Origin: DASTFY01 sp963769115
GTDB taxonomy: Bacteria > Actinomycetota > Acidimicrobiia > Acidimicrobiales > Ilumatobacteraceae
Direction: 5' to 3'
NCBI GenBank assembly: GCA_963769115.1
Contig: CAVYKN010000012.1
Location: forward strand, 1 to 64,000
DNA: 64,000 nucleotides
Shown: piece after piece, positions 8,935 through 17,635 of the stretch
Numbering within the stretch: position 1 is the first letter of the stretch
Layout of the letters: every line of letters begins with the position of its first letter
Translations under genes and position numbers: made by a program
Notes under the pieces: generated by a model
What the model saw: only the letters and a program-made list of their open reading frames with translations
What the model was told of the DNA's origin: nothing
Databases searched by the model: none

Positions 8935-10080
8935 TCAGCTGATGCGCAGCTGCGGGCTGAACACCTTGCGGGGCGCCAGCTCGACGGCGATGCGCTCGGC
9001 CATCTGCTGGAAGGCGCGCGCCGCTTCGCTGTCGGGAGCAACCGCCGCGATCGGCCGGCCGGTATCGCCGCCTTCGCGCAACTCGGGGATCAGCGGGAGC
9101 TGGGCGAGGAGCGGGACGCCGAGCTCGTCGGCGAGCTCCTGGCCACCACCGGCCCCGAACAGCTCGTAGCGCTTGCCGTCGTCCCCGGTGAACCAGGACA
9201 TGTTCTCGATGACGCCGCGGACGGGGAGGTGGACCTTGTCCGCCATGGCCGCCGACAGCCGGGCGACCTTCTGCGCCGCCGGCTGCGGTGTGGTGACGAC
9301 GAGCACCTCGGCCCGGGGCAGGTACTGGCTGAGGCTGAGGGCGATGTCACCGGTGCCGGGCGGCATGTCGACCAGGAGGTACTCCGGGTCGTCCCAGAAG
9401 ACGTCGGTGAGGAACTGCTCCAGCGCCTTGTGCAGCATGGGACCGCGCCAGATGACGGCCTGGCCCTCGGGCACGAAGTAGCCCATCGAGATGCACCGGA
9501 CGCCCCACTTCTCCGGCGGTATGAGCATCTGGTCGATGGCGACCGGCTCCCGGTCCGTGCCGAGCATGCGGGGGATCGAGAAGCCGTAGACGTCGGCGTC
9601 GATCACGCCCACCGAGTGCCCCCGTTGGGCCAGGGCGACGGCCAGGTTCGTGGTGACGCTGGACTTGCCGACCCCGCCCTTGCCCGACGCGATGAGGAGG
9701 GGCCTGGTCTTGGAGCCGGGCTGGGCGAAGGGGATCTGCCGTCCCTCGGCGTGGCCGTGCGCCTGCGCGGCACCGGCCGTTGCGCCCGGGTCACCGTGCA
9801 GCCGCAGGCGCAGCTCCTCGCGCTCCTTGTCGGTCATCACGGTGAAGTCGAGTGAGACGCCGGCGACGCCCTCGAGCGGCTGCACGGCCTCGCTCACCCG
9901 GCGCTCGATCTCGTTGCGCAGCGGACAGCCGGGCACGGTGAGTGCGATGAGCACGCCGACCACCCCGTCAGCCCGCACGTCGACTCCGCGCACCATGCCG
10001 AGCTCGACGATCGAGCGGTGCAGCTCCGGATCGTCGACCGGGCGCAGCGCGTCGATGACCTGGTCACTGGTGACGGGCAT
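8935..10080 (-). CDS. mrp: Mrp/NBP35-family iron-sulfur carrier ATPase
   Basis: P-loop ATPase that carries iron-sulfur clusters to apoproteins (Mrp/ApbC family). The 381-residue protein has an N-terminal MIP18/DUF59 domain (about 1-85: DDPELHRSIVELGMV, VPGCPL) and then the ATPase: Walker A SGKGGVGKSS near 132-141, VIDADVYGFSIPRMLG, VDMPPGTGD and ENMSWF. The CPxC cluster-binding motif of many Mrp proteins is absent from the region after ENMSW, as in other actinobacterial members. ATG 10080 is chosen over an upstream in-frame extension because it begins at the DUF59 domain. Divergent from the SufR-like gene across an 87-base gap, suggesting shared control by cluster status. Confidence 0.92.
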   Translation of the reverse strand: MPVTSDQVIDALRPVDDPELHRSIVELGMVRGVDVRADGVVGVLIALTVPGCPLRNEIERRVSEAVQPLEGVAGVSLDFTVMTDKEREELRLRLHGDPGATAGAAQAHGHAEGRQIPFAQPGSKTRPLLIASGKGGVGKSSVTTNLAVALAQRGHSVGVIDADVYGFSIPRMLGTDREPVAIDQMLIPPEKWGVRCISMGYFVPEGQAVIWRGPMLHKALEQFLTDVFWDDPEYLLVDMPPGTGDIALSLSQYLPRAEVLVVTTPQPAAQKVARLSAAMADKVHLPVRGVIENMSWFTGDDGKRYELFGAGGGQELADELGVPLLAQLPLIPELREGGDTGRPIAAVAPDSEAARAFQQMAERIAVELAPRKVFSPQLRIS

Positions 10081-10153
10081 GGGCTCCTCGGTCCTGGACG
10101 GTGAGTGGGAGGTGCTGCAGGGTTCGGCCCAGGGAATTACCACTACGGCGATA

Positions 10154-10168
10154 GGTAGAATACCCGTG
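10154..10168 (+). promoter_or_regulatory. Palindrome overlapping a -10-like box before the SufR-like gene
   Basis: The sequence GGTAGAATACC (10154-10164) is a short palindrome (GGTA, GAA, TACC) that contains a TAGAAT -10-like hexamer at 10156-10161. The GTG start follows at 10168, so the mRNA would be almost leaderless. Position between mrp and the regulator makes it a candidate autoregulatory operator. This is inference; no good -35 box is visible. Confidence 0.4.
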
Positions 10169-10935
10169 TGGCTTCCGCCGCACCCACCTCGCCCCCGACC
10201 TCGCCGATCCCATCACCGGCATCGACGTCGGAGTTCTCGGCCGCCGTGAGCGCCATCACCAACGCGTTCGGGGACCCGACCCGCCGCGCCATCTACCTCT
10301 TCGCCCACGAGTCGGGCGAGGACGGCGTGACGGCCGCCCAGGTGGCCGAGAGGTTCGGGCTCCACCCGAACGTGGCCCGCCACCACCTGGACAAGCTGGC
10401 CGCCGGCTCCTACCTCGAGGTGGCCATGGGCAAGCCGGGCTCCGGAGCGGGGCGGCCGTCGAAGCGGTACCGCGCCCTCGGCGAGCGGGTCTCGCTCGAC
10501 GCCGCGGTGCGGACGGACGACCTCATGTTGACCCTCCTGGGCCGGGCCCTCGCCCTGCTGCCCAGGGACGAGGCGGAGGCCATGGCCGAGGAGGTGGGCC
10601 AGGAGTACGGCCGGGCCCTGGCGGCGGGGATGACGGGCCGGTCCGCGGAGCCCGACCAGGCCGGCGCCCACCGTTCGTTCCGCTCGGCCCTGCACGCGGT
10701 CGCGGATGCGCTCACCGCGCACGGCTTCGCCGCCCACACGGACAGCCGCAACGACCAGCTCCGCATCATCAACAACCACTGCCCGTTCGGCGAGGTGGCG
10801 ATGGAGCACCCGGTCATCTGCGCCGTCGACCGCGGGATGGTGAAGGGCATGCTGGCCACGCTCTACGGCGAGACCGAGCCGGCGATCACCACGTCGCTCC
10901 CCCACGGTGACGACATGTGCGTCACCTCGTTCTGA
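10168..10935 (+). CDS. SufR-like winged-helix regulator with cysteine-rich C-terminus
   Basis: DNA-binding regulator of 255 residues. An ArsR/DeoR-like winged helix occupies about residues 25-105 (GDPTRRAIYLF, TAAQVAERFGLHPNVARHHLDKL). The C-terminal part has C205 and C218 with exactly 12 residues between them, matching the first pair of the SufR cluster motif, and a further C251. SufR (C-X12-C-X13-C-X14-C) has a fourth Cys, missing here: the expected position near 232 is Leu. SufR-type proteins repress Fe-S assembly genes when they carry a cluster. Adjacent mrp (divergent) and a cysteine desulfurase (28 bases downstream) support that role. It could instead be a related redox sensor. Confidence 0.78.
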   Translation: MASAAPTSPPTSPIPSPASTSEFSAAVSAITNAFGDPTRRAIYLFAHESGEDGVTAAQVAERFGLHPNVARHHLDKLAAGSYLEVAMGKPGSGAGRPSKRYRALGERVSLDAAVRTDDLMLTLLGRALALLPRDEAEAMAEEVGQEYGRALAAGMTGRSAEPDQAGAHRSFRSALHAVADALTAHGFAAHTDSRNDQLRIINNHCPFGEVAMEHPVICAVDRGMVKGMLATLYGETEPAITTSLPHGDDMCVTSF

Positions 10936-10963
10936 CCGCGCCGCCCTGCGGAGCCGCGGCACG

Positions 10964-12097
10964 GTGAGCCGCCACTACCTGGACCACGCGTCGACCTCGC
11001 CCACCCGGCCGGAGGCGGTGGAGGCCATGGTCAGCGTCCTGCGCGAGCCCGACGGGGATCCGGCCCGCATCCACCACGAAGGCCAGGTCGCCCGGGTGGC
11101 GGTCGAGGAGGCGCGCGAGCGCGTGGCCGCGCTGCTCGGAGCCCGTGGGCGCGAGGTGGTGTTCACGAGCGGCGCCACCGAGGCCATCGCCACGGCGGTC
11201 CACGGAGCGGCGGCGCGGGCCGAGGAGGGCGCGCCGGATCGCCGGGTCCACGTGGTCGCGGCGGCGGTCGAACATTCCGCAGTGCGCCTGAGCTCGGCCC
11301 GGCACGACCTGAGCCTCGTCGGCTGCGATCGCCAGGGCCGCGTCGACGCCGACGAGCTCTTGGCCGCCGTGCGCCCGGACACCGCGCTGGTCCACCTCCA
11401 GTGGGGCAACCACGAGGTCGGCACGACGCAGCCGGTCGCCGAGGTGGTGGCCGGCTGCCGTGAACGGGGCGTGCTGGTGCACGTGGACGCCGCGCAGGCC
11501 GCGGGCCACGTGCCCGTCGACTTCCGATCACTCGACGCCGATCTCATGAGCGTCAGCGCGCACAAGATGGGCGGCCCGCCGGGCGTTGGCGCCCTGCTCG
11601 TCCGGCGTGGCCTGCGCCTCGATGCCCTGCTCGTCGGCGGGGACCAGGAGCGGGCCCGCCGGGCCGGGTTCGAGAACGTGCCCGCCATCGTCGGATGGGG
11701 CGCGGCGGCCGGCATCCTGGCCGGCGGGCTCGACGAGGAGGAGCGGGCCGCCCGCCGGCGGACGGCGCGGGTCCTGGAGGCGGCGACTGCGCTCGACGAT
11801 GTCGAGGTGTTCGGCGATGCGCAGGTCCGGCTCCCCCACATCGTGTGCATGGGCATCCGCGGCATCGAACCCCAGGCCGTCCTGCTCGGCCTCGACCAGG
11901 CCGGCATCGCCGTGCACTCGGGCAGCGCCTGCGCGTCCGAAGATCTCGTGCCGTCGCCCGTCCTCGAGGCCATGGGCGTCGACGCACACCACTCGCTGCG
12001 GATCAGCGTGGGGTGGAGCACGACGGACGAGGACATCGACGCCCTGCTCGACGCACTCCCGTCGGTGCTCAGCCGCCTCCGGGCGCTCGGTGCGTGA
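10964..12097 (+). CDS. Cysteine desulfurase (class V aminotransferase, NifS/IscS-like)
   Basis: PLP enzyme that removes sulfur from cysteine for Fe-S clusters or thio-modifications. From GTG 10964 it is 377 residues and starts at the conserved YLDHASTSP. The PLP Lys is in SVSAHKMGGPPGVGAL, and the catalytic Cys loop SGSACASEDL is present near residue 330. DAAQAAGHVP provides the cofactor-contacting Asp. The upstream in-frame ATG 10907 overlaps the regulator's end and adds residues without family similarity, so GTG is favoured. Probably in one transcript with the SufR-like gene. No iscU, sufB or mnmA lies nearby, so its sulfur acceptor cannot be told. Confidence 0.9.
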   Translation: MSRHYLDHASTSPTRPEAVEAMVSVLREPDGDPARIHHEGQVARVAVEEARERVAALLGARGREVVFTSGATEAIATAVHGAAARAEEGAPDRRVHVVAAAVEHSAVRLSSARHDLSLVGCDRQGRVDADELLAAVRPDTALVHLQWGNHEVGTTQPVAEVVAGCRERGVLVHVDAAQAAGHVPVDFRSLDADLMSVSAHKMGGPPGVGALLVRRGLRLDALLVGGDQERARRAGFENVPAIVGWGAAAGILAGGLDEEERAARRRTARVLEAATALDDVEVFGDAQVRLPHIVCMGIRGIEPQAVLLGLDQAGIAVHSGSACASEDLVPSPVLEAMGVDAHHSLRISVGWSTTDEDIDALLDALPSVLSRLRALGA

Positions 12098-12143
12098 CCG
12101 CATCCTGGGTGAGTTGCCCCGGAGCGATAACGTTCGGTCTCCT

Positions 12144-12614
12144 ATGGCGCTGTACCTGGTTCGTCACGCCAAGGCCGGCCAGCGGGGCCGGTGGGACGGG
12201 CCCGACCATCTCCGACCGCTGACCAAGGCGGGCAGGGCGCAAGCCCAGGGCCTGGCCACGTGGCTGGCCAACTACCCCGTGCCGCAGATCCTGTCGAGCC
12301 CCTTCGTCCGCTGCGTCCAGACGGTCGAGCCCCTCGCCGCGAAGCTCGACCTGGCCATCGAGACGGTGGAGTTCCTCAGCGAGGCCGTCCCGTTCGAGCC
12401 CGCGCTCGAGCGGCTCCACGCCCTTCCCGACCACGCGGTGCTGTGCACGCACGGCGACCTCCTCCCCGACCTGATCGAGGCGCTCGTGCGGCGGGGAACG
12501 GTGATCGACGGGGCGACGGACTGGCGCAAGGGCACGACCTGGGTGCTCACGCGCGAGGACGGCGTCGTCGTGCGGGCCCATGCCGTGCCGCCTCCCGAGA
12601 TCGACCAGGACTAG
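12144..12614 (+). CDS. SixA-like histidine phosphatase
   Basis: Short histidine-phosphatase-superfamily protein of 156 residues. It begins MALYLVRHAKAG with the catalytic RHA motif (H8), has the second Arg in SSPFVRCVQT, and the second His in VLCTHGDLLP. This is the size and motif order of SixA, which removes phosphate from phosphohistidine proteins, though some relatives act on small phosphate esters. ATG 12144 directly precedes the motif. Separated from the desulfurase by 46 bases; the stop lies 4 bases into the convergent DUF4190-like gene. Confidence 0.82.
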   Translation: MALYLVRHAKAGQRGRWDGPDHLRPLTKAGRAQAQGLATWLANYPVPQILSSPFVRCVQTVEPLAAKLDLAIETVEFLSEAVPFEPALERLHALPDHAVLCTHGDLLPDLIEALVRRGTVIDGATDWRKGTTWVLTREDGVVVRAHAVPPPEIDQD

Positions 12615-12962
12615 CGAAGCTCGGGCACGTCGTAGCTGACCTCGCCGAACACGAGGGCCAGGACGAACGCGACGAGGATGGCCGCCCCGCAGACGAGGCC
12701 GGCGATGGCCAGGCCGCGCCCGGTCAGCTCGTTCGGCTGGTGGTCGATCTGGCGCATCGCCACGGCACCGAAGACCACAGCGAGGATGGACGGCAGCAGC
12801 AGGAAGCAGGCGAAGACGCCGACGATGCCGAGCACCAGCGACGCCACGGCGAGTCCACTCGTCCGGCGCGCCGCGGGAGGCCCGACGGCGGGGAACCGTC
12901 CCGCGGGGCGGCGGTGGCGGTGGTGAAGGGGGAGGAGGTGGTGGTGGAGGGAGCGCGCTCAC
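12611..12962 (-). CDS. DUF4190-like small membrane protein (apparent frameshift near 12905)
   Basis: Corrected length about 116 residues. A proline-only N-terminal tract (MSAL followed by runs of Pro and Ser) leads into two hydrophobic helices: SLVLGIVGVFACFLLL with GAVAMRQID between, and GLAIAGLVCGAAILVAFVLALVF. This is the usual plan of DUF4190 proteins of unknown role. GTG 12962 and the membrane part are in different frames. One extra C in the GGTTCCCCGCC tract around 12905 accounts for it (total 3n+1), giving GTVPAVGPPAARRTSGLAVASL. Starts 4 bases after the stop of the DUF4234-like gene, so they form an operon. Confidence 0.7.
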
Positions 12963-12966
12963 CGAC

Positions 12967-13532
12967 TCAGGCGGCTGACTGCGAACCCTTGCTGATCCAG
13001 AACTCGTTCAGGGCCCGCTGGACCTTCGGGAACCAGATGATCCACCCGATGAAGGGCAGGAGGAACCACAGGCCCCACAGGGTGCTGACCGGGCTCTCGC
13101 GGCCTTCGCGCTGGTACATCTGCTCGATCTCGTGGGGGATGGTGAACATGATCACCGGGCTGATGAAGAGCCCGAGCAGCAGGCCGGCCACCTCGCCGAG
13201 GCCATCGCCCTTGTACCGCTTGAGGTCCCCGTGGGTGCGGTACGCGTAGACGCAGAACCAGATGCCGCAGGTGATGATCGTCAGCAGGATGTTGACGCCC
13301 GCCTTGTAGTACACCTCGTTGAGCGTCGGCGGTACCTGGCCGTACGTCACGACCGGGGGCGGGGGCGCCGGAGGAGCTGCCGGTGCTCCTGCCGAAACCT
13401 GGCCGGGGACGGCGTCCGCGGGGACGGGGCGTCCGGCGGGGACGGCGGCGTCGGCGCTGCCGGCGGCGTCGGCGCGCCGGTGGGGTCCGAGGGCTGCGGA
13501 GGTACGTCGGGCGTGGACGGGACGTCGGACAT
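12967..13532 (-). CDS. DUF4234-like membrane protein with Pro/Ala-rich N-terminus (apparent frameshift near 13427)
   Basis: Membrane protein of about 188 residues after correction. The first 70 residues are Pro/Ala/Ser-rich and probably cytosolic; the rest has three to four hydrophobic segments (NILLTIITCGIWFCVYAY, GLLLGLFISPVIMFTIP, TLWGLWFLLPFIGWIIW), as in DUF4234 proteins. Start ATG 13532 (MSDVPSTPDVPP) and the membrane frame disagree; one missing base near 13427, in a C-rich tract, reconciles them (total 3n+2), giving ADAVPGQVSAG after the Pro-rich start. Function unknown. Lies just downstream of the ccm operon (52-base gap) on the same strand. Confidence 0.7.
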
Positions 13533-13584
13533 GGCCGCGGACCCTAGCGCTCGCCGCGCCCTCGGGCAGCGGACCTCACGCTGC

Positions 13585-14436
13585 TCATTGATACGATGAC
13601 CGAGCGAAAGGCGTTCCTGCTGCGCATCGATCCCCGCCTGTACGTGGCGCTGTCCGGCGGAACACCAAGTCCTGACGGTCAGGGCGCGGTGGTCGTGTCG
13701 GACCGGACGCCAGCGCGGCCTCGATCTCGGCGCCGAGCCCCCCGACCAGCTCGGCCACCTGGGCCGGGGGATCGAGCGCGGCGCAGCGCTCGATCGCGGG
13801 TTGGGCGGTCGCGGCGTCGTCCAGGAAGCGGAAGTGGACCACGGCCTTGAAGCAATACGCGTCGGCCCGGTCGGGATCGAGGGCGATGGCCTCGTCGAGC
13901 ACCAGCGCCGCTTCACGAACCTGCTCCGGCGTCCCGTTCTGGGACAGCTGGATGGCGGCCAGCCAGCCGACGTAGGTCTTGGCTTCCGCGTTGTCCGGAT
14001 CGGTCAACGTGATCTGGCGGTACTGCTCGAACGCCGCGGCCGGGTCCGTGCCCAGCAGGGCGCGGGCCTGGGCCAGGCGGCTGTTCGTGTCCTCGCTGAT
14101 CCCGCCGCTCACCGTCTGCCCGGGCAGGCGCTGACCGGCGAAGCGGGCGACGGCGACGCCGAGCCCGACCGCCACGACGACGACCGCTCCGACGACGAGC
14201 AGCGTCCGGGGCCAGTTGCGCGGTGGCCGGGGAGGCTGGGCCCGTCTCCCTTCGTCGATGGCGCGCAGGACGGCCGCAGCCCGCTGCGTGTACCCGTCCT
14301 TCAGCGTCTGGTAGTCGCCGTCGTCGAGATCCCCGGCCTCGTGCTCCCGCTCGAGGTCGGCCAGCGAGGTGAGGAGGAAGCGCCGCTCGTCCTCGAGCAG
14401 CGCCAGCCGGTCCGGGTCGGTCGCGGCGGACTGCAC
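13585..14436 (-). CDS. ccmI: CcmI-like cytochrome c biogenesis TPR protein
   Basis: Likely apocytochrome chaperone of System I. From GTG 14436 it has 283 residues. A charged N-terminal coil (RLALLEDERRFLLTSLADLEREHEAGDLDD), quoted here only as its general character of Leu/Glu repeats, is followed by a DYQTLKDGYTQRAAAVLRAI segment typical of CcmI/CycH, and then one membrane helix (TLLVVGAVVVVAVGLGVAV). A TPR-like region follows (DPDNAEAKTYVGWLAA, DPDRADAYCFKAVVHF). The start overlaps the end region of ccmH by position, with its GTG one base after the TGA on the minus strand. The last 40 residues look low-complexity. Assignment rests on order and architecture. Confidence 0.75.
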   Translation of the reverse strand: MQSAATDPDRLALLEDERRFLLTSLADLEREHEAGDLDDGDYQTLKDGYTQRAAAVLRAIDEGRRAQPPRPPRNWPRTLLVVGAVVVVAVGLGVAVARFAGQRLPGQTVSGGISEDTNSRLAQARALLGTDPAAAFEQYRQITLTDPDNAEAKTYVGWLAAIQLSQNGTPEQVREAALVLDEAIALDPDRADAYCFKAVVHFRFLDDAATAQPAIERCAALDPPAQVAELVGGLGAEIEAALASGPTRPPRPDRQDLVFRRTAPRTGGDRCAAGTPFARSSYQ

Positions 14437-14437
14437 G

Positions 14438-14950
14438 TCAGGTGGATCCTTCGCGCGACTCGGCCGCCAGGGCATCGGCCACCAGCGCGCGGTCTTCCTC
14501 CGTGGGGGCGCCGGTCGCGCCCTCGCGTCGCCAGCGGCGGAAGACGACGACGAGGGCGGCCATGGACGCCACGAGGACGGCGACCGGGAGCACCCACACG
14601 ACGGCGTCGACGCCCTGGGCCCGCGGCACCAGGAGGACGCTGTCGCCGTACCGGGCCACGATGCCGGCTCGGATCTCGTCGTCCGTCTGGCCGGCCCGCA
14701 CCTGGCGCGCGATCTCCGCCTTCAGGTTGAGCGACACGTTGTTGCGGCTCTCGTAGAGGCTCTCGCCCGGGCACACCGGACACTTGAGCGTCTTGGCGAC
14801 GGCGTCGATGCGCTCCTCGGGCGTGCGGGCCTCGCTGGAGCGCGCCGCGCCGAGGGCCAGCGCCAGCACGGCCACCAGGCCGAGCACGAGCCACGCGGCA
14901 CGTGAACCGGCCCAGCGGCGGGTGCGCCGGGCCTGGGTGGCCGTGTTCAC
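14438..14950 (-). CDS. ccmH: CcmH-type apocytochrome c thiol reductase
   Basis: Membrane-anchored protein that keeps the CXXCH cysteines of apocytochromes reduced. From GTG 14950 it has 170 residues. After an N-terminal membrane helix (AAWLVLGLVAVLALALG) comes the redox motif KTLKCPVCPGESL near residue 57, then NLKAEIARQVRAGQTDDEI, RYGDSVLLVP, and a second helix VVWVLPVAVLVASMAALVVV. This is the classic CcmH/CycL plan. GTG overlaps the ccmG stop (GTGA), indicating coupled translation. A longer frame upstream of GTG is a shadow of ccmG. Confidence 0.9.
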   Translation of the reverse strand: MNTATQARRTRRWAGSRAAWLVLGLVAVLALALGAARSSEARTPEERIDAVAKTLKCPVCPGESLYESRNNVSLNLKAEIARQVRAGQTDDEIRAGIVARYGDSVLLVPRAQGVDAVVWVLPVAVLVASMAALVVVFRRWRREGATGAPTEEDRALVADALAAESREGST

Positions 14951-15570
14951 GATCCTGGGCTCACGATCCCGGGCGGCACGCCGGCCTGGAGCTCGGCCAG
15001 CAGCCCGCCCAGGGTGTCGGCCGACACCGCGCTGATCACCCGGGCCCGCACGACGCCGTCGGGGTCGATGATCCAGGTCTCGGGGGACTTGGCCACCCCG
15101 AAGGCCACCTGGACCCGCCCGTCGGGATCGACCAGCTTCGGCCAGTCGCCGCCCTGCTCGGCGAAGAAGCGCTCGACCTCGCCGGGGTCGTCGTTGAAGA
15201 TGACGCTGTACAGCTCGGCCCCGCCGGGCTGGGACGCCTGACCGTTGGCGAAGCGCACGAGCTCGGGGTGCTCCTCCACGCACGGCCGGCACCAGGTGGA
15301 GAAGAAGTTCAGCACCACCCAGCTCCCCCGGCGGCTGGCCAGGTCGAACGGGCGGCCGTCGATGGTGGTGGTCTCGACCACCGGCGCCGGCTGGCCGAGC
15401 AGCGGCGTCTCGGCAGTGTCCTTGTCGCCGCCCTTCACGACCGCGGCGAGAGCGACGAAGAGGCCGACCACGATGGCCACGGCGACGGCCACGATCGGCG
15501 CCACCCGTCGCGGCCGCGGATCGCCGACCGGCTCCGGCGGCGGGCCGGCCTGCTCGAGGACCTCAGACAT
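14947..15570 (-). CDS. ccmG: CcmG/TlpA-type thioredoxin-like protein
   Basis: Membrane-tethered thioredoxin-fold reductant for cytochrome c assembly, 207 residues. N-terminal helix VAVAVAIVVGLFVALAAVV, then the fold with LNFFSTWCRPCVEEHPEL (C94 and C97) and the cis-Pro region KSPETWIIDPDG. The WCRPC motif resembles CcmG/DsbE and ResA. Overlaps the ccmF end by 8 bases (ATGTCTGA) and ccmH by 4. Expected to pass electrons from CcdA to CcmH or the apocytochrome; no ccdA is in the window. Confidence 0.92.
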   Translation of the reverse strand: MSEVLEQAGPPPEPVGDPRPRRVAPIVAVAVAIVVGLFVALAAVVKGGDKDTAETPLLGQPAPVVETTTIDGRPFDLASRRGSWVVLNFFSTWCRPCVEEHPELVRFANGQASQPGGAELYSVIFNDDPGEVERFFAEQGGDWPKLVDPDGRVQVAFGVAKSPETWIIDPDGVVRARVISAVSADTLGGLLAELQAGVPPGIVSPGS

Positions 15571-17635
15571 CGGCGCTCCCCAGGCGGGGCACCCCGACCA
15601 GGTCGGAGTCGTCGGCGGGATCGGCGGACGGCGGGGTCGCGGCGGCGGAGGGCACGGGCGCGGAGACGGGATCGGTCGGACGGCGCCGCCCGCGACCCGG
15701 GAACGCGGCCAGCACCGTGCCCACCGCGAGCAGCGAGCCTCCGATCCACAGCCACAGGCTGAGGGGCATGAGGCGCACGCCGAAGGTGACCGTCGGATCG
15801 TCCGCCGTCGCCGGCTTGACCAGCGTCAGGTAGATGTCCTCGGTCAGCCCGGTGCGCACGGACGGCGTGGGGATGATGTCGCCGCGGACGAGGAACTGCT
15901 GGCGGGCCGGCGCGTGCACCACGCCGTCGTCGATGCGGATGCGGGCCTTGATGGCCCGGACGGCGTCGGTCTCCTCCACCACCTGCTCGACCAGCGTGAA
16001 GCGGTGGCCCCCGAAGGTGGCCGTCTCCCCCGGTGACAGCCGGAACTCACCGGCCCGCTGGTAGCTCGTCTGGGCGGCCAGGGCCACGGCGATGACGATG
16101 ATCCCGAGGTGCACGATCATGCCGCCGTTGGCCCGGCCGAGGAGGCCCCGCACACCCTGCCGGCGGGTGGCCAGCACGAGCTGGCGCAGCGCCGAGCCGG
16201 CCGCGAACCCACCCAGTCCGAACGCCAGCAGCGGCGCCACGCCCTCGGCTCCCATCAGGACGGGGATGACGAGGCAGGCGACACCGAAGCAGGCGGGCCA
16301 GAACAGCCGGGTGCGGAGCAGCTCGGTCGACGCCTTGCGCCACGGCAGGACCGGGGCGATCGCCATCAACGTGAGGAGCGCGAGGCCGAGCGGTGTGGTC
16401 ATGCGATCGAAGAAGGGCCGGCCGACCGAGAGCCGGCGGTCCTGCAAGGCCTCCACGACGAGCGGGAACACGGTGCCCAGCAGCACGACGAACGCGAACA
16501 GGGCGAAGAGCACGTTGTTGGCCATGAACGCCGCCTCGCGCGACAGCGGCGAGTCGATCGTGCCCGGCGAGCGCAGCCGGTCGCCCCGCCACCCGATGAG
16601 CGCGATGGAGGTGCCCGCTGCCACCGCGAAGAACGTGAGCAGGTAGACGCCGATCGGTCCGTCCGAGAACGCGTGCACGCTCTCCAGCACGCCGCTGCGG
16701 GTGAGGAAGGTGCCGAGGATGGTCAGGCAGAACGTCGCGGCGAGCAGCGACAGGTTCCAGACCCGCAACATCCCCCGCCGCTCCTGCACCAGCACCGAGT
16801 GGATGAACGCGGTGCCCGTCAGCCACGGCAGGAGGCTGGCGTTCTCCACCGGGTCCCAGCCCCACACGCCACCCCAACCCAGCACCTCGTAGCTCCACCA
16901 CGCGCCGAGGACGATCCCGACGGACAGGAACCCCCAGGCGAAGAGCGTCCAGCGCCGCGTGTCGAGCAGCCACCCCTCGCCGACGCGGCCCGTGACGAGC
17001 CCGCCGATGGCGAACGCGAACGGGACGCTGAACCCCACGTAGCCGAGGTAGAGCATCGGTGGGTGCACGACCATGAGCGGGTGGTTCTGGAGGAGCGGAT
17101 TGGGCCCGGGTCCGTCCGTGGGCACGGCGCCGCTCACCCGGCTGAACGGGTTGGCCGGGCCGGCCAGGAGGAGGAAGAAGAAGGCGGCGATGACGAGCAG
17201 CACGACGAGCGCCCAGGTGACGAGCGGATCGGTCAGGCGGGCCCGGAACCACAGCCGGGTGGCGACGACGTACAGGGCGAGGATCAGCGTCCACAGGAGG
17301 ATCGAGCCGTCGAGCGAGCTCCACAGGCTGGCCACGTTGTAGAGCGCGGGGGTGCGGGTCGAGCCCACCTCGGCGACGTAGCCCAGCGAGAAGTCCCGCG
17401 TGATGAGGGCGCGCTCCATCGCCACCACGGCGAGCACGGCGCCGCCCAGCACCAGCCAGACGTAGAGGACTCCGCTGCGCACCAGCCGCGGCCGGTGCTG
17501 CACCGCCGCGAGCACGAGCGTGAACGCGCCCAGGAGCGATGCGGCGAGGCCGAGCGCGATGCCCGCCATGCCCAGGGCGCCGTTCACCGGTGGGCTCCGG
17601 TCCCGGGGCCCGGTCATGGGGGCGGGCGCCGTCAC
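15563..17635 (-). CDS. ccmF: Cytochrome c heme lyase subunit CcmF
   Basis: Large polytopic membrane protein that attaches heme to apocytochrome c. About 690 residues from GTG 17635, or 684 from ATG 17617. It carries the tryptophan-rich heme-handling signature WGGVWGWDPVENASLLPWL, the preceding WWSYEVLGW, and conserved histidines in NHPLMVVHPPMLYLGY. More than ten hydrophobic segments are visible. GTG 17635 overlaps the ccmE stop (GTGA), making it the likelier start. The C-terminal periplasmic domain (SPGETATFGGHRFTLV) is also typical. Full-length and intact. Central gene of the compact ccmABCDEFGHI operon. Confidence 0.96.
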   Translation of the reverse strand: MTAPAPMTGPRDRSPPVNGALGMAGIALGLAASLLGAFTLVLAAVQHRPRLVRSGVLYVWLVLGGAVLAVVAMERALITRDFSLGYVAEVGSTRTPALYNVASLWSSLDGSILLWTLILALYVVATRLWFRARLTDPLVTWALVVLLVIAAFFFLLLAGPANPFSRVSGAVPTDGPGPNPLLQNHPLMVVHPPMLYLGYVGFSVPFAFAIGGLVTGRVGEGWLLDTRRWTLFAWGFLSVGIVLGAWWSYEVLGWGGVWGWDPVENASLLPWLTGTAFIHSVLVQERRGMLRVWNLSLLAATFCLTILGTFLTRSGVLESVHAFSDGPIGVYLLTFFAVAAGTSIALIGWRGDRLRSPGTIDSPLSREAAFMANNVLFALFAFVVLLGTVFPLVVEALQDRRLSVGRPFFDRMTTPLGLALLTLMAIAPVLPWRKASTELLRTRLFWPACFGVACLVIPVLMGAEGVAPLLAFGLGGFAAGSALRQLVLATRRQGVRGLLGRANGGMIVHLGIIVIAVALAAQTSYQRAGEFRLSPGETATFGGHRFTLVEQVVEETDAVRAIKARIRIDDGVVHAPARQQFLVRGDIIPTPSVRTGLTEDIYLTLVKPATADDPTVTFGVRLMPLSLWLWIGGSLLAVGTVLAAFPGRGRRRPTDPVSAPVPSAAATPPSADPADDSDLVGVPRLGSADV

